A DNA stretch of 5,718 bases from JBHELQ01 sp046262995 (GTDB taxonomy: Bacteria > Actinomycetota > Thermoleophilia > Solirubrobacterales > Thermoleophilaceae). This document shows, piece after piece, positions 5,324 to 5,718 of this stretch. The position numbers and the translations under genes are program-made. The stretch is from assembly GCA_046262995.1 (NCBI GenBank), contig JBHELQ010000008.1, positions 1 to 5,718 of the forward strand, given 5' to 3'. A model generated the notes under the pieces. That model was not told the origin of the DNA. It did not search any database and saw only the letters and a list, made by a program, of their open reading frames with translations. Positions within the stretch are counted from its first letter, which is position 1. Each line of letters opens with the position of its first letter.

Positions 5324-5718
5324 ATGCTCAGGACCTTCATGAACGCATTCCGGGTCGCCGACATCCGGAAGAAGCTGGCGTTCACCGCCGGGATGCTCCT
5401 GCTCTACCGGATCGGCGCCTATATCCCGGCGCCCGGCATCAACATCGATGCCGTCAAGAACATCCAGGACAACTTCACGGGCTCCAACGTCCTGGGCTTC
5501 CTGAACCTCTTCTCCGGCGGCTCGCTGCAGCGCTTCGCGATCTTCGCGCTCGGGATCATGCCGTACATCACGGCCTCGATCATCCTGCAGCTGCTCACGG
5601 TCGTGGTGCCCTCGCTCGACAAGCTGCGCAAGGAGGGCGAGGTCGGCCAGCAGAAGATCACCCAGTACACCCGCTACCTGACGGTCGGGCTCGCGTTCGC
5701 CCAGTCGATCGGCTACGT
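5324..5718 (+). CDS. secY: Protein translocase subunit SecY, N-terminal part (runs off window)
   Basis: SecY is the channel-forming subunit of the SecYEG translocon in the cytoplasmic membrane, exporting unfolded proteins with SecA and inserting membrane proteins. The first 131 of the usual ~430 residues are present. Visible parts are NAFRVADIRKKLAFT, transmembrane segment 1 (about residues 17-35, LAFTAGMLLLYRIGAYIPAPGI), the plug region and half-helix 2a (about 55-68, NVLGFLNLFSGGSLQR), and transmembrane segment 2 with the SecY signature AIFALGIMPYITASIILQLL (72-91). Next come the VPSLDKLRKEGEVGQQKITQYTRYLT cytosolic loop and the start of segment 3. The ATG at 5324 gives the family's usual MLxxFxNAFR beginning. 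Its place after rplO is standard; adk and map often follow, but that lies outside this window. Confidence 0.97.
   Translation, partial: MLRTFMNAFRVADIRKKLAFTAGMLLLYRIGAYIPAPGINIDAVKNIQDNFTGSNVLGFLNLFSGGSLQRFAIFALGIMPYITASIILQLLTVVVPSLDKLRKEGEVGQQKITQYTRYLTVGLAFAQSIGY

Overview
The window is a piece of the bacterial S10-spc ribosomal protein supercluster, read entirely on the + strand. The order is the 3' end of rplP (L16), then rpmC (L29), rpsQ (S17), rplN (L14), rplX (L24), rplE (L5), zinc-type rpsN/rpsZ (S14), rpsH (S8), rplF (L6), rplR (L18), rpsE (S5), rpmD (L30), rplO (L15) and the 5' part of secY. This is the classical bacterial gene order, with no inserted or missing gene. Both terminal genes run off the window.

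The DNA is very GC-rich (roughly 70% by eye) with strong G/C at third codon positions. Together with zinc-ribbon S14, the presence of L30 and the style of the proteins, this suggests a high-GC actinobacterial lineage. Class Thermoleophilia (Solirubrobacterales/Gaiellales-like) is my best guess, but it is an inference: no marker here settles it.

Packing is extreme. Five junctions overlap by 1 or 4 bases (ATGA, GTGA or TGATG), one pair abuts exactly, and the remaining gaps are 2 to 24 bases. No stretch of even 30 bases is non-coding, and I see no internal promoter or terminator. The S10 part (rplP-rpmC-rpsQ) runs into the spc part (rplN onward) without a single spacer base, so the whole set is probably one transcript with translational coupling. 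The products assemble into both ribosomal subunits. SecY, at the end, forms the membrane channel for protein export.

The unusual content lies in protein tails. S17 carries about 133 extra N-terminal residues, an acidic E/A/P-rich half followed by an arginine-rich half, with an 18-bp tandem repeat inside it. L5 carries about 89 extra C-terminal residues that are acidic and partly coiled-coil-like. S5 has a short acidic E/P/A/Q tail. The ribosomal cores look intact. I found no mobile element, CRISPR array, RNA gene or novel multi-gene system. The low-complexity extensions are the only features that go beyond a standard ribosomal operon.
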